Source of the DNA: SURF-28 sp034521465
GTDB taxonomy: Bacteria > Bacteroidota > Ignavibacteria > Ignavibacteriales > Melioribacteraceae
Direction of reading: 5' to 3'
DNA: 64,000 nucleotides
NCBI GenBank assembly: GCA_034521465.1
Contig: JAXHMN010000019.1
Coordinates: 1 to 64,000, forward strand
The notes beneath the pieces were generated by a model. It was not told the origin of the DNA and made no database searches. It saw nothing but the letters and a program-made list of their open reading frames with translations. Made by a program: the position numbers and the translations under genes. This document shows positions 1 through 9,257 of the stretch, in pieces. Position 1 is the first letter of the stretch, and the number at the start of each line of letters is the position of its first letter.

Positions 1-218
1 TATCTATATAAAACTATTTTCATGTATACAATAGCAAGTAAGGGTAGGTATGATAAACTCATTAAATTGTGCCGACAATGTTAGGGTGGCAAAAGTCGAA
101 CGGATGGTCACTTCTGTACCGTCTTTGTCAAATTACTTTTGTCCTACTTTTGTCCAAAATTTGTCCAACCATTCTGAAAATTAGTCACCGTGATGAAAAC
201 TCACCATGAAAAAAACAT

Positions 219-260
219 AAAAAAACCCGTAAACAAACTTTTAAGATCTGACTACGGGCT
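219..260 (-). terminator. Rho-independent terminator after tRNA-Ser
   Basis: On the minus strand, downstream of the tRNA, the arms CCCGTA (253-258) and TACGGG (226-231) pair and are followed by a run of T. The loop is long (about 21 nt), so the hairpin is not ideal. Its position just after the tRNA 3' end supports the call. Confidence 0.5.
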
Positions 261-272
261 AAAATTATGGAG

Positions 273-361
273 CGGAGAGGGCGGGATTCGAACCCGCGAT
301 ACCCCTTTCGGAGTATGACGGTTTAGCAAACCGTTGGTTTCAGCCACTCACCCACCTCTCC
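273..361 (-). tRNA. tRNA-Ser (anticodon GCT)
   Basis: The minus strand folds as a class II tRNA of 89 nt. The acceptor GGAGAGG pairs with CCTCTCC and the discriminator base is G. The anticodon stem ACGGT/ACCGT encloses the loop TTGCTAA, giving anticodon GCT, which reads AGC/AGU serine codons. A long variable arm (cat-actccgaaaggggta region) and the T-arm GGGTTCGAATCCC are present, as expected for serine. CCA is not encoded. Positions 1-218 downstream of it hold no gene I can support, only three TTTGTCC words (about 136-170). Confidence 0.95.
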
Positions 362-517
362 TTGTGCAGCTGAAAATGAGTTACAAAGATAGAAATATTT
401 TATTTCATTTAAAACAAAAACCTTCCATAAATAACTGCTTTGTTGATTTTCTCCGACGCTTAGTTTAATTTCTTCTTTAATTATCACAATAAAATTCTCA
501 TCACTAAGGGAGGAACA

Positions 518-2411
518 ATGGCAAAGAAGAAACTTAAGGGCGAAGTTTTTCATCCGTCAAAAGAAGTAATCGAAAATGCACATATAAAAGATTGGGATAA
601 GTTAAATAAAGAAGCTCATGAAGATTATGAAAAATTCTGGGCTGAAAGAGCTAGTGAACTTCACTGGTTCAAAAAATGGAATAAAGTTATTGACGATTCT
701 AAAAAACCGTTTTATAAATGGTTCACCGGCGGAAAAACTAACATCTCTTATAATTGTCTTGATAAACATGTGCAGACTTATCGAAGAAATAAACTCGCAT
801 TGATTTCGGGAAGGGGAGAACGGAGATTTTGAGGCAATGTCTTATTACCGGCTTCATCAAGAGACATGTAAGTTTGCAAATATTCTAAAGAGTATGGGTA
901 TCGAAAAAGGTGATAGAGTTACTATTTACATGGGGCGCATACCGGAAATTATTGTTGCGATGCTTGCTTGTGCAAGAGTCGGTGCAATTCACTCTGTTGT
1001 CTATGGCGGATTTTCGGTTGAAGCGCTTCACGAAAGAATTGAAGACAGTAAATCAAAAGTTTTAATAGTAGCTGACGGCGCTTACCAAAGAGGTAAAATT
1101 GTTCCTTTAAAAGATATTGCCGATGAAGCACTGCAGAGAGCCGGCGGAATTGAACATGTAATTGTTGTTAAAAGAACCGGCCAAGAAGTCAACATGGAAT
1201 TTGGGCGCGATATGTGGTATCACGAATTAAGAAGTCTTCCGGTCGCAAATCAGAACTGTGCTATGGAAATTATGGATGCCGAAGATCCGCTTTTTATTTT
1301 ATATACATCCGGCACAACCGGTAAACCAAAAGCAATTCTTCACACACACGGTGGTTATCAAGTCGGTACTTACACAACACTCAAATATGTTTTCGATATA
1401 CAAGAACAAGACCGGTATTGGTGTGCTGCAGATCCGGGTTGGATTACGGGGCACAGTTATATTGTCTATGGACCATTATTGAACGGCGCAACATCGTTTA
1501 TGTATGAGGGCGCTCCGACTTATCCATACCCAAACAGATGGTGGAAATTAATTGAGAATTATGGGATCAATATTCTTTATACTGCACCAACAGCAATTAG
1601 AGGATTGATGCGATTTGGTGAGGCATGGGTTAACCGTCACGATCTTTCGTCGCTTAGATTACTCGGTTCGGTTGGTGAACCGATTAATCCCGAAGCTTGG
1701 AAGTGGTATCACAAAGTTGTTGGAAATGAAAAATGCCCAATCATGGATACATGGTGGCAGACCGAAACCGGTATGTTTATGATCACACCAATGCCTTGTG
1801 TTCCTCTAAAGCCCGGCTCGGGTACTAAACCATTCCCCGGTATTGAAATGGATGTAGTTAATGAAAAAGGGAAATCGGTTAAACCGAATGAAGAAGGTTA
1901 CCTTGTAATTAAAACTCCCTGGCCGTCAATGATCAGAACAATTTATGGTGATGATGATCGTTACGTCGAACAATATTGGAGCAAATATCCCGGCTGGTAT
2001 ATGACCGGTGACAGTGCAAAGAAAGATGAAGACGGTTATTTCTGGGTGATCGGAAGAGTTGATGATGTGATTAAAGTCTCCGGTTATAGATTAGGAACTG
2101 CCGAAATTGAGAGCGCACTGGGAAGTCATAATGCCGTTGCCGAAGCTGCCGCAATAGGGTTACCTCACGAAATTAAGGGAAACGCCATTCACGCTTACGT
2201 AATATTGAGAGCCGGAGTTGAAGGTGACAGCAAACTAATTGAAGAACTTCGGCAGCATGTCGGACATGAAGTAGGCCCGATTGCAAAGCCGGAAAAGATC
2301 GAAATAGTTGATTCATTACCCAAGACGAGATCGGGTAAAATCATGCGTAGAGTTTTAAAAGCAAAAGCGCTTGGACAAGATCCGGGTAACTTATCAACTC
2401 TTGAAGATTGA
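518..2411 (+). CDS. acs: Acetyl-CoA synthetase (AMP-forming), one frameshift
   Basis: Activates acetate to acetyl-CoA through an acetyl-adenylate in the cytoplasm. The N-terminal part (518 to about 806) ends in frame 2 and the remainder continues in frame 3. The expected 'ALIWEGENGDFEAMSY' is recovered if one base is removed near 806-808 (TTCGGG). Together the two parts give about 631 residues, normal for Acs. Visible motifs are the adenylate core YTSGTTGKPK, TWWQTETG, the hinge region YMTGDSAKKDEDGYFW, and the C-terminal PKTRSGKIMRR whose lysine is the acetylation target in this family. A clear Shine-Dalgarno AGGGAGGA precedes the ATG. It could recycle acetate released by the citrate lyase encoded at 16-19 kb (inference). 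The frameshift is probably a sequencing error. Confidence 0.93.
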
Positions 2412-2478
2412 GCTAAAAGACGATCTCTTTATTACTCAATGAAATTTGAATGAGCCGCACTATTTCAAATCTTTTTTT

Positions 2479-2540
2479 GAGACTCCTTTAAGATTTTTTG
2501 TTAACGCAATAACAAATCTAAAATTTTCTAGGAGTCTCTT
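2479..2540. terminator. Long hairpin terminator after acs
   Basis: Outer arms GAGACTCCT (2479-2487) and AGGAGTCTC (2530-2538) are perfectly complementary. An inner stem AGATTT/AAATCT with GTTA/TAAC extends the structure, and TTCTTTTT follows on the plus strand. A T-run also precedes the hairpin, so it may act in both directions. The remaining 230 bp up to the next gene show no feature I can name. Confidence 0.7.
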
Positions 2541-2770
2541 CTTTTTAATCCGCCAATAAATATCCTGGTTCTTATTAACGAATTTTACTAAGAATAAATA
2601 TACACCGTTATAGTTAATTGTCATGTGTATCTTAGATGGAATAATCTAAAAAAAATATTTAATGATGATTTATTCATTTCCATTTATTATTTTCACATGT
2701 CATTTTTATTCAACACAATTATCGGGGGGAAGTGGCTGTGTAGTACGGCTTTCCTAATGGTTTTTCTGTA

Positions 2771-4990
2771 ATGAGATTTATTCTTTTCGGTTTATTACTT
2801 ATTCTTTCTGTATCTACTGTTGCTCAAGATTATGGAAGGTTACGTGGAATTGTAACCGATTCTACGAGCGGTGAATTTCTTCCGTATGCAAATATTTATA
2901 TCGACGAGCTGCAAACCGGCGCCTCCACAGATGAACGAGGATTGTATTTAATAAATCAAATTCCATCCGGTAAAACATATCAAGTCCAAGTATCTTTCGT
3001 CGGGTACCAAACGAAAATACTTGATGTATATGTATCCCCAAATAAGATCACTCAACTTGATATTGCATTATTACCAAGTGGAATTGAATTAGAAAGTATA
3101 GAAAAGATCGGCGAAAAAATTATACAAGATAACACTACGGATATTGGGCTCCAGAGAATTTCTGTGAAGACGCTTCAAGCACTTCCGAAAGGTGTTGAGA
3201 CTGATGTACTTCGTTCCTTACAATATGTAGCCGGTGTTCGTTCAACCGGTGATGTCTCGGCAAAATATTATGTTCGGGGAGGTACAAGTGATCAGAACTT
3301 GGTGAAGCTAAACGGTATCACGGTTTATAATCCTTTTCATGCTTTGGGCTTGTTTAGTGTTATTGATCCCGAAATGATTAACAGTGTTGATTTTTATAAA
3401 GGTGGCTTTACCGCGGAACATGGTTCTCGTTTGTCATCTGTTCTCAGCATCATTACAAAAGACGGAAATAGAAATCAATTAAGCGCTACAGCAAGCACAA
3501 GTTTTTTAACAAATAAACTCTTGCTGGAAGGCCCAATCCCCAATGGTTCATTTATCCTTACCGGTCGTAAAAGTTTTTCCAATGATATTCTAAAGAAATT
3601 TTTGAACGATCAAACTGTCCCGATAGATTTCTATGATTTCTCTTTTAAACTAAACTATTCCGATCCCAATATTATTGATAACGGCAGATTTTATATTTTC
3701 GGATTTATAAGCAGTGATGATCTTGACGACCCTGATCCTCTTAAAGAAGATTATAAGTGGAGCAATAACTTGATCGGTTTTGAGTGGATACAAATATACG
3801 ATGTGCCGCTCTTTTCTCGACTTGGTGTGAGTTTGAGTAGCTTCGAAGGTGAAGTTATACCAAATGAAACCGATTTTAAACCAAGAAATAACAAAGTTGA
3901 CGATTTTACTATTAGCCTGGATTTAAATTATGTATGGGAGAACAAAGATGAACTTGGTTTTGGTGTCGAATTTAAAGGGATTGAAACAAAACTAGTTCAA
4001 TCCAACAGCCAAGGTGCAAAAACCGATCTTGAAGATTTTGCGGGCAACTTCAGTGTATATGGTAAATACAAATTTTTACGATTCGATAATTTCGGTGTTG
4101 ATATCGGTTCAAGATTCAATTTGACAGGACTATCACAACATGGCGGTATTTATTTTGAACCGCGAATTAGTATGACGTATAAAGCATTTCCCTTTTTATC
4201 TTTCAAAGCCGCAGCTGGTTTATATCAACAAGAGTTAGCAACTATAACCGATGAAAATGAAGTCATTTCGCTTTTCGAACCATGGACTATACTACCTGAT
4301 TATCTTGAACCTTCGAGAGCTCTACATTTGGTTTTCGGTGTTGATTTATTCATAACTGAAAATCTTCTCTTAAAGTATGAGGGATATTATAAGGATATTA
4401 AAAACTTGGCTGCAGTAAATGAGGAAAAGATTTTTGATTTTGATCCAGACTTATTAAATGGGGATGGTGAAGCTTATGGTTCTGAATTTTCATTGAATTA
4501 TAAAATTGGTCGTTTTAATATTAATTCATCTTATGCACTGAGTTGGGCTTATAAGGAAGTAGATGGCTGGTTATACTATCCAAAGTACGATTCGAGACAT
4601 ACCTTTAATATTGGAACAGAGTATGACTTCGGTGCGGGATGGAGTGCAAATGTGATTTGGTCTTACAGTTCCGGGTTGCCATTCACACCAATTCTAAGTT
4701 TTTATGATAGATATCAATCCGGAAATTTCTTCGATGTAGACCCGGGGAATTATAACTTTAATCCATACACGATTGTTGGTGATGGAAATATTGAAAGGTT
4801 GCCGGAGTATCATAGGATGGATATAACTCTATCAAAGAAGTTAGAATTAGGTTTTCTTGATGCAGAACTAGATATAAGCATAATAAATGTTTATGATCGG
4901 GAAAATATATTTTACTTTAAAAGAGAGACCGGTGAACGGGTGAATATGCTTCCATTCTTGCCAACGGCAACTCTAAAGGTCCAGATATAA
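2771..4990 (+). CDS. TonB-dependent outer-membrane receptor with CarboxypepD-like N-domain
   Basis: An outer-membrane active transporter of 739 residues with a signal peptide (MRFILFGLLLILSVSTVAQ). Residues about 20-105 form a carboxypeptidase-regulatory-like domain (RLRGIVTDSTSGEFLPYANI...). The plug follows at about 125-235 and includes YYVRGGTSDQNLVKLNGI and VDFYKGGFTAEHGSRLSSVL. The rest is a 22-strand-type beta barrel ending in hydrophobic/basic residues. The start at 2771 lacks an obvious Shine-Dalgarno. Its stop overlaps the next start (TAATG), so it is translationally coupled to a DUF4249 lipoprotein, a pairing common in Bacteroidota. The substrate is unknown. Confidence 0.88.
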   Translation: MRFILFGLLLILSVSTVAQDYGRLRGIVTDSTSGEFLPYANIYIDELQTGASTDERGLYLINQIPSGKTYQVQVSFVGYQTKILDVYVSPNKITQLDIALLPSGIELESIEKIGEKIIQDNTTDIGLQRISVKTLQALPKGVETDVLRSLQYVAGVRSTGDVSAKYYVRGGTSDQNLVKLNGITVYNPFHALGLFSVIDPEMINSVDFYKGGFTAEHGSRLSSVLSIITKDGNRNQLSATASTSFLTNKLLLEGPIPNGSFILTGRKSFSNDILKKFLNDQTVPIDFYDFSFKLNYSDPNIIDNGRFYIFGFISSDDLDDPDPLKEDYKWSNNLIGFEWIQIYDVPLFSRLGVSLSSFEGEVIPNETDFKPRNNKVDDFTISLDLNYVWENKDELGFGVEFKGIETKLVQSNSQGAKTDLEDFAGNFSVYGKYKFLRFDNFGVDIGSRFNLTGLSQHGGIYFEPRISMTYKAFPFLSFKAAAGLYQQELATITDENEVISLFEPWTILPDYLEPSRALHLVFGVDLFITENLLLKYEGYYKDIKNLAAVNEEKIFDFDPDLLNGDGEAYGSEFSLNYKIGRFNINSSYALSWAYKEVDGWLYYPKYDSRHTFNIGTEYDFGAGWSANVIWSYSSGLPFTPILSFYDRYQSGNFFDVDPGNYNFNPYTIVGDGNIERLPEYHRMDITLSKKLELGFLDAELDISIINVYDRENIFYFKRETGERVNMLPFLPTATLKVQI

Positions 4991-5949
4991 TGAAAAAGTT
5001 TGTTTACATACTCGCAGTGATTTCAATATTTTTTCTTTCATGTGAAGAAAACTTTAGTCCAAAAGGAGAGTTTGAACAGAGATATGCATTAACATGTATA
5101 ATCCGCGGTGATACAGCTCTCCAAGTTGCAGCGATTTACGGTAACTACAATGTTGAAGGATATGACCCTTCCGTATTTGATGGAAATACCGCTTATGACG
5201 GCGCCGATATCAGGTTGTGGTATCAAGATACGGTTTATGTTTTTAAGGATAGCGTGGTATCAAATCCAAATTTACCGGATTCAAATTTCCGGTTCTACTA
5301 TCTTGATAATTTTAAACCGGAAGCTCCCGGTGAGCCAATGGAAATTGAAGCAATGCTGAAAAACGGTAAGAGGTTGCGTGCTAGTTGTGTAACTCCTTCA
5401 AAATTTTCGTTTGATATACGCGAAAGTTCTAATACAATTCCTGCGGTAAATACTTCATCCGTTAATCTATTATGGCAGACAGAGGATAGAGGCAATTTTT
5501 TTGTTGCGCGAATCAAAGTGAAATATTTTGAAAATGTAGATGGTGTAAATAAAGAACGGTGGACGGAGCTTCCCTCGCGTCTAATCACTAGTGGTGAAGA
5601 TCAAATCCCAATTTATCCTGTCCCCTCGAAAATGTTTGGTGTTAGTTTTAATAGGAGAGCTATAGATTACGCATTGAGAAATATTTCCGAAAACAATCCG
5701 GATAAAAATGCATTTACGGTCTCATCAAAAGCAGTAATTGAAGTACTTTCTCTTGATGAGAATATTTCGCGTTATTATTCATCCTCTTTGGAAGATAATA
5801 ATTATACAGTTCGCGTTAATGAAACTGATTACTCTAATGTTGATGGGGGCTTTGGTGTCTTTGGAAGCTTGTATAAAGCTTCGATGAAGATTACACTTCT
5901 TCCTGATTATATTGAATCCTTCGGCTACAAAGTGCTTTTTGAGAATTAA
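4990..5949 (+). CDS. DUF4249-family lipoprotein
   Basis: A 319-residue predicted lipoprotein. The signal sequence ends in a lipobox with FFLSC, with cysteine at about residue 18. The body resembles DUF4249, a beta-rich surface or periplasmic family that in Bacteroidota is encoded directly after TonB-dependent receptors and is thought to serve them. The ATG overlaps the receptor stop codon and the gene is followed within 2 bp by another lipoprotein, so the three form one operon. Its exact biochemical role is not established. Confidence 0.8.
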   Translation: MKKFVYILAVISIFFLSCEENFSPKGEFEQRYALTCIIRGDTALQVAAIYGNYNVEGYDPSVFDGNTAYDGADIRLWYQDTVYVFKDSVVSNPNLPDSNFRFYYLDNFKPEAPGEPMEIEAMLKNGKRLRASCVTPSKFSFDIRESSNTIPAVNTSSVNLLWQTEDRGNFFVARIKVKYFENVDGVNKERWTELPSRLITSGEDQIPIYPVPSKMFGVSFNRRAIDYALRNISENNPDKNAFTVSSKAVIEVLSLDENISRYYSSSLEDNNYTVRVNETDYSNVDGGFGVFGSLYKASMKITLLPDYIESFGYKVLFEN

Positions 5950-5950
5950 A

Positions 5951-7429
5951 ATGAATTTACCAAACTATATCAAAATATTATTTAGCACGATAGTTTTTAT
6001 CATGCTGTTTTTTTCTTGCGATCAAGAGGTTACAACTTCACCGGAAGAACCGGAACCACCGAAAGGATTTATATTTGTTGATAGTGAGCCAAATGGATTT
6101 AAGATTTTCCTTGATGGAAGATTTACCGGAAGGTTCACACCTGACAGTCTTCCGTTTGTAGAAGAAAGGGAACATGAGGTAACCTTAAAGAGAAAGTTTT
6201 GGAAAGATACATCGCTATTTGTTGAAGCATATGAGAATCAACTTTCGACTGTTAATATAAATTTACTGCAAAATAACAGTATGTATGGACGAATAAATTT
6301 TAAAAGTAATCCCCCGGGGGCATCAATTTTATTAGGTGACTCATTGTTGTCAGAGAAAACACCCTATACTTCTGAGCGGCTGGTTCCAGGTCTTTACGAT
6401 GTTACCTTCAAATATCCTCAACATCGATCGCTTTCAGCAAAAGTCGCTGTCCTAAGTGACCAAATTGTACCGGTTAGCATAGCGCTGCAAGATACTAGCA
6501 TCTGGGTCGATTATAATGCAGTTAACTCTAAAGTACCATCTAATAGATTTACTAAGGTTGCATGTGATAAGAATGATTTTGTTTGGGCCGGAACTATCAG
6601 TGAAGGTTTAGTTAGAGTGAAAGGAGATTCATTCGTCACATATAATACTAGTAATTCTCTTTTACCTGGCAACAGAATCAGAGAGATTTTTGTTGATAAT
6701 GAAAACAATAAATGGATTGGTACCGAAAACGGTTTGGCTAGAATAGATGATTTTGGGGTAATGACTCTTTACAATAGCTCAAATTCCGGTTTACCAAATA
6801 ACTTTATAACTACTGTCAACCAAGATGAAATGGGTAATATCTGGATCGGCACTACTTCCGGGTTGGTGAAATATAGCTCAGGAAGTTTCCAAGTTTATAA
6901 TTCTCAGAATAGCAATATGCCTTGGACTTGGGTTCAGGATGTAAAACCTGCAGCTCCTTATATCTGGACAGCTATTGACTCTTTTGTTACCAGGTTTGAT
7001 GGTAATGAGTTTGAGATATTTACAATGGAAGAAAATGATATTCTAAATACGAATATCACTGGTATGGATATCGATAAAAATGGAAAATTATGGGTTGTGT
7101 TTTCTGCTCAGCGTCTTGGACCAGGAGTAGTTTTACAGGGTGGTCTGGGTATCTATGATAATGGTTGGAATTCGCAGTTAGTTGGCAGTGTTCCAAACTT
7201 CGAACTATTTGATATTTACATCGATAGAGATGATTATAAATGGCTTTGTACAGAAGAAGGTCTGTTAAAGTATATGGTATTGGATAATGCAGAAAGAACG
7301 TTCCGTCCAAATAATTCCGGTATTGTAAGCTCAATAATTAAATCTGTTTCAGAAGATTCAAAGGGAGCTTTGTGGATTGCTTCGGATGATGCATTAATAA
7401 AATATAAGAAATATCTAGATAGCGAGTAA
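5951..7429 (+). CDS. PEGA-domain lipoprotein with two-component-regulator-type propeller
   Basis: A predicted lipoprotein of about 492 residues. I chose the ATG at 5951, just after the upstream stop, because it begins the signal sequence ending LFFSC. Two PEGA-like beta domains follow: FIFVDSEPNGFKIFLDGRFT at about residues 30-100, then INFKSNPPGASILLGDSLLS. After them come Reg_prop-type propeller blades with repeated W-G/T-x-GLxR/K signatures such as KWIGTENGLARIDD, IWIGTTSGLVKY and LWIASDDALIKY. This suggests ligand sensing or scaffolding at the envelope beside the TonB receptor. A PEGA relative lies at 47115. The 3' end overlaps the convergent patatin gene by 15 bp. Confidence 0.8.
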   Translation: MNLPNYIKILFSTIVFIMLFFSCDQEVTTSPEEPEPPKGFIFVDSEPNGFKIFLDGRFTGRFTPDSLPFVEEREHEVTLKRKFWKDTSLFVEAYENQLSTVNINLLQNNSMYGRINFKSNPPGASILLGDSLLSEKTPYTSERLVPGLYDVTFKYPQHRSLSAKVAVLSDQIVPVSIALQDTSIWVDYNAVNSKVPSNRFTKVACDKNDFVWAGTISEGLVRVKGDSFVTYNTSNSLLPGNRIREIFVDNENNKWIGTENGLARIDDFGVMTLYNSSNSGLPNNFITTVNQDEMGNIWIGTTSGLVKYSSGSFQVYNSQNSNMPWTWVQDVKPAAPYIWTAIDSFVTRFDGNEFEIFTMEENDILNTNITGMDIDKNGKLWVVFSAQRLGPGVVLQGGLGIYDNGWNSQLVGSVPNFELFDIYIDRDDYKWLCTEEGLLKYMVLDNAERTFRPNNSGIVSSIIKSVSEDSKGALWIASDDALIKYKKYLDSE

Positions 7430-8244
7430 CTTTTTCAGTTTCATTTTCAACTCTTCCTTGCATGGTTTTGCTTCTTTATAGATCACATCAAGTTTTATGA
7501 AATCATGTACTCTCACACCCCTTATATTTGTCTTGATGTGTACATCCGGTTGATCGGCTAGCAGTTTGCCATTGACAATTGACGACTGCATAATTTGAAA
7601 TGCGGAAAAAAGAATTTCATACGAGGGAGGTATTTCACTTTTATTTTTGCCGTCTTTTGTAGCAGAGACATCTATTGCAATAGTAATATCACATTGATCC
7701 CGGAGCACATCAAACGGCAGCGGGTTCACCATGCCACCATCTATTAATAATACGCCGTCACGTCTTACAGGAGGAAAAAGAAACGGTAGAGCATAGCTTG
7801 CTCTTATGGCTGTTAATAGATCACCCTTATCTAAAACTACTTGAGATTTTTCATGATAATCGGTAGCAATGACTTTAAAGGAATCTCTAAGTCATTGAAA
7901 TCACTTACCTTAATCTTATCTCCTAAGAAGGAAATTAGCTTTTCGCCACGTAAAAGACCACCGGTTTTAATAGTGGGATCAAGCAACTCAAAATATTTGA
8001 TAAAGTCCGATTTTTTGTGAATTTCCCAAAATCTACTTTTTGTCCCATAGATGATTTCATCCAATATTTTATGCATCTGTTTGGTTGTAAAACCTGCTGC
8101 ATAGAATGCTCCGATAATTGCCCCGATACTAGATCCGGCAATAACAGATGGTTTAATTTTGAGTTCCTCGAGTGCTTCTAAAATTACAACGTGAGCTAAG
8201 CCGCGTGCTCCGCCTGCTCCGAGCGCTAATCCTATTTTCTTCAT
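7415..8244 (-). CDS. Patatin-like phospholipase (RssA/YchK type), one frameshift
   Basis: A cytoplasmic serine acyl hydrolase. The N-terminal portion (8244-7860) has the oxyanion loop GAGGARG and nucleophile elbow GSSIG. The C-terminal portion (ending at 7415) has the catalytic-dyad motif DGG (DGGMVNPLPFDVL). The two lie in different frames. Reading continues smoothly as '...PLKVIATDYHEKSQVVLD' if one G is restored near 7878 (AAAGTC), so a homopolymer deletion is likely. Total length is about 276 residues, normal for the small bacterial family. Its ATG overlaps the stop codon of the upstream membrane-protein gene (ATGA-type overlap), implying co-transcription. Confidence 0.85.
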
Positions 8245-8561
8245 TGGTCCAATTCTTTTGACTGAAAGTTTCCCGACTCATCTTTTTCTAATTTGTCTTC
8301 ACCAGGTTTAATTTTGAATATAATTCTAAAAACATAAAACAGGGTTATAAAGACTGAAAAATGAAAAGCGATTAATGCTAATCCGCTGGTCAAGAGTAAA
8401 ATCCATTCCAGACTGAACTTTGCTAATTTGCCATCCTCCAGAATGGTTTGAATTACAAAGTAATCAATAATTATCCATGTAAGCGAAATAATACCAAGTA
8501 CAAGTGTAATTATAGAGCTCGATTTGAGTTTGCCTTTTAGCTTTTCCATTGATTTTGTCAT
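8241..8561 (-). CDS. Small membrane protein, two TM segments, unknown function
   Basis: About 106 residues. I place the start at the ATG at 8561 rather than the upstream 8585, because AAAGAGGT sits directly before it at Shine-Dalgarno spacing. Two hydrophobic segments are visible (about residues 18-38, IITLVLGIISLTWIIIDYFV, and about 55-80), with a charged lysine/glutamate-rich tail ending QSKELDQ. I do not recognise a family. Overlap with the patatin gene suggests an envelope-lipid association, but that is only context. Confidence 0.65.
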   Translation of the reverse strand: MTKSMEKLKGKLKSSSIITLVLGIISLTWIIIDYFVIQTILEDGKLAKFSLEWILLLTSGLALIAFHFSVFITLFYVFRIIFKIKPGEDKLEKDESGNFQSKELDQ

Positions 8562-8788
8562 GGTAACCTCTTTGTTCAATATCAAAAATACAAAATAATC
8601 TTTTAATTGTTTATAGTCTGTAATTTGCGACTCACCACGTTTGATACTGTTGCCTCAAAGCAACAAACATTTCCTCAAAACTACTTTATGTCCTAAAAAC
8701 GATTTCGGCACAAAACTGGATAACATGTGTGAAATAATTCTTTTAACAAAATACTCAATCAACTATACATACATAAGGAGTCAATTCG

Positions 8789-9057
8789 ATGAAAGCATCA
8801 AAAATAATTTTCTTTCTAATAATGGTAACAGCGCTCTTTCTTACATCATGTAAAGAAGACAGCAGCAATCCAACAGAACCGGAAAACGGAAACGGCGGTA
8901 CCTCAGGTACTTCGAATCCTAGTGGTCAAGCCGGATTCAATTACTGGTTTAGCGAATCAATGGCGGTTCAACTAAGAGCGGGATATTATCCCTATATCAG
9001 CGCGGCTATCTTGCTTTAACTTATAACAGAATGAAAACATTTCGATTCTCTTCATGA
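8789..9057 (+). CDS. Short lipoprotein with beta-barrel-like C-terminus (possible internal deletion)
   Basis: AAGGAG lies 9 bp before the ATG. The protein starts with a lipoprotein signal (FLTSC, cysteine at about residue 20), followed by a Ser/Asn/Glu/Gly linker. It then passes abruptly into GFNYWFSESMAVQLRAGYYP, which looks like an outer-membrane strand. The open frame stops at 9019. A shift near 9002 would continue as GYLALTYNRMKTFRFSS and stop at 9057, giving a barrel-like end. It could be a genuine small protein, or a lipoprotein start joined to a barrel end by deletion. Function unknown. Confidence 0.45.
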
Positions 9058-9064
9058 ATCATCC

Positions 9065-9099
9065 AAAGTCCCTCGCTTCAAATTTTGTTGAGGGGCTTT
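9065..9099 (+). terminator. Probable hairpin terminator
   Basis: AAAGTCCCTC (9065-9074) pairs with GAGGGGCTTT (9090-9099), with one G-T wobble. The T-run after it is weak. It lies between the small lipoprotein and the tetR promoter. Confidence 0.4.
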
Positions 9100-9196
9100 G
9101 ACTATTAATTCTCCATGTCATTTTACACCAATCCCGAACTAATTAGAATATTATACGTCAAATAAGCTATAACTTTCGAAAAAGTATGATGATAAT

Positions 9197-9238
9197 TTGA
9201 CAATAGTTCTAAAAATATTTTTATTTACCGACCGGTAA
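9197..9238 (+). promoter_or_regulatory. Promoter with TetR-type operator upstream of the efflux operon
   Basis: TTGACA at 9197-9202 is a good -35 element; the -10 region (about 9216-9225) is A/T-rich but degenerate. The inverted repeat TTACCG-AC-CGGTAA occupies 9225-9238, 19 bp before the tetR start. This position and shape are typical of an autoregulatory TetR-family operator. Confidence 0.6.
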
Positions 9239-9257
9239 GTATAATTTATGGAAAATT

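Noticed and set aside
323..553. Minus-strand open frame of 76 codons over tRNA-Ser and the acs start
   Set aside because: It overlaps a certain tRNA and the acs ribosome-binding region and has no protein-like pattern.
7056..7334. Minus-strand 92-codon frame inside the PEGA/propeller gene
   Set aside because: It lies wholly within a recognised gene, with no signal or motif.
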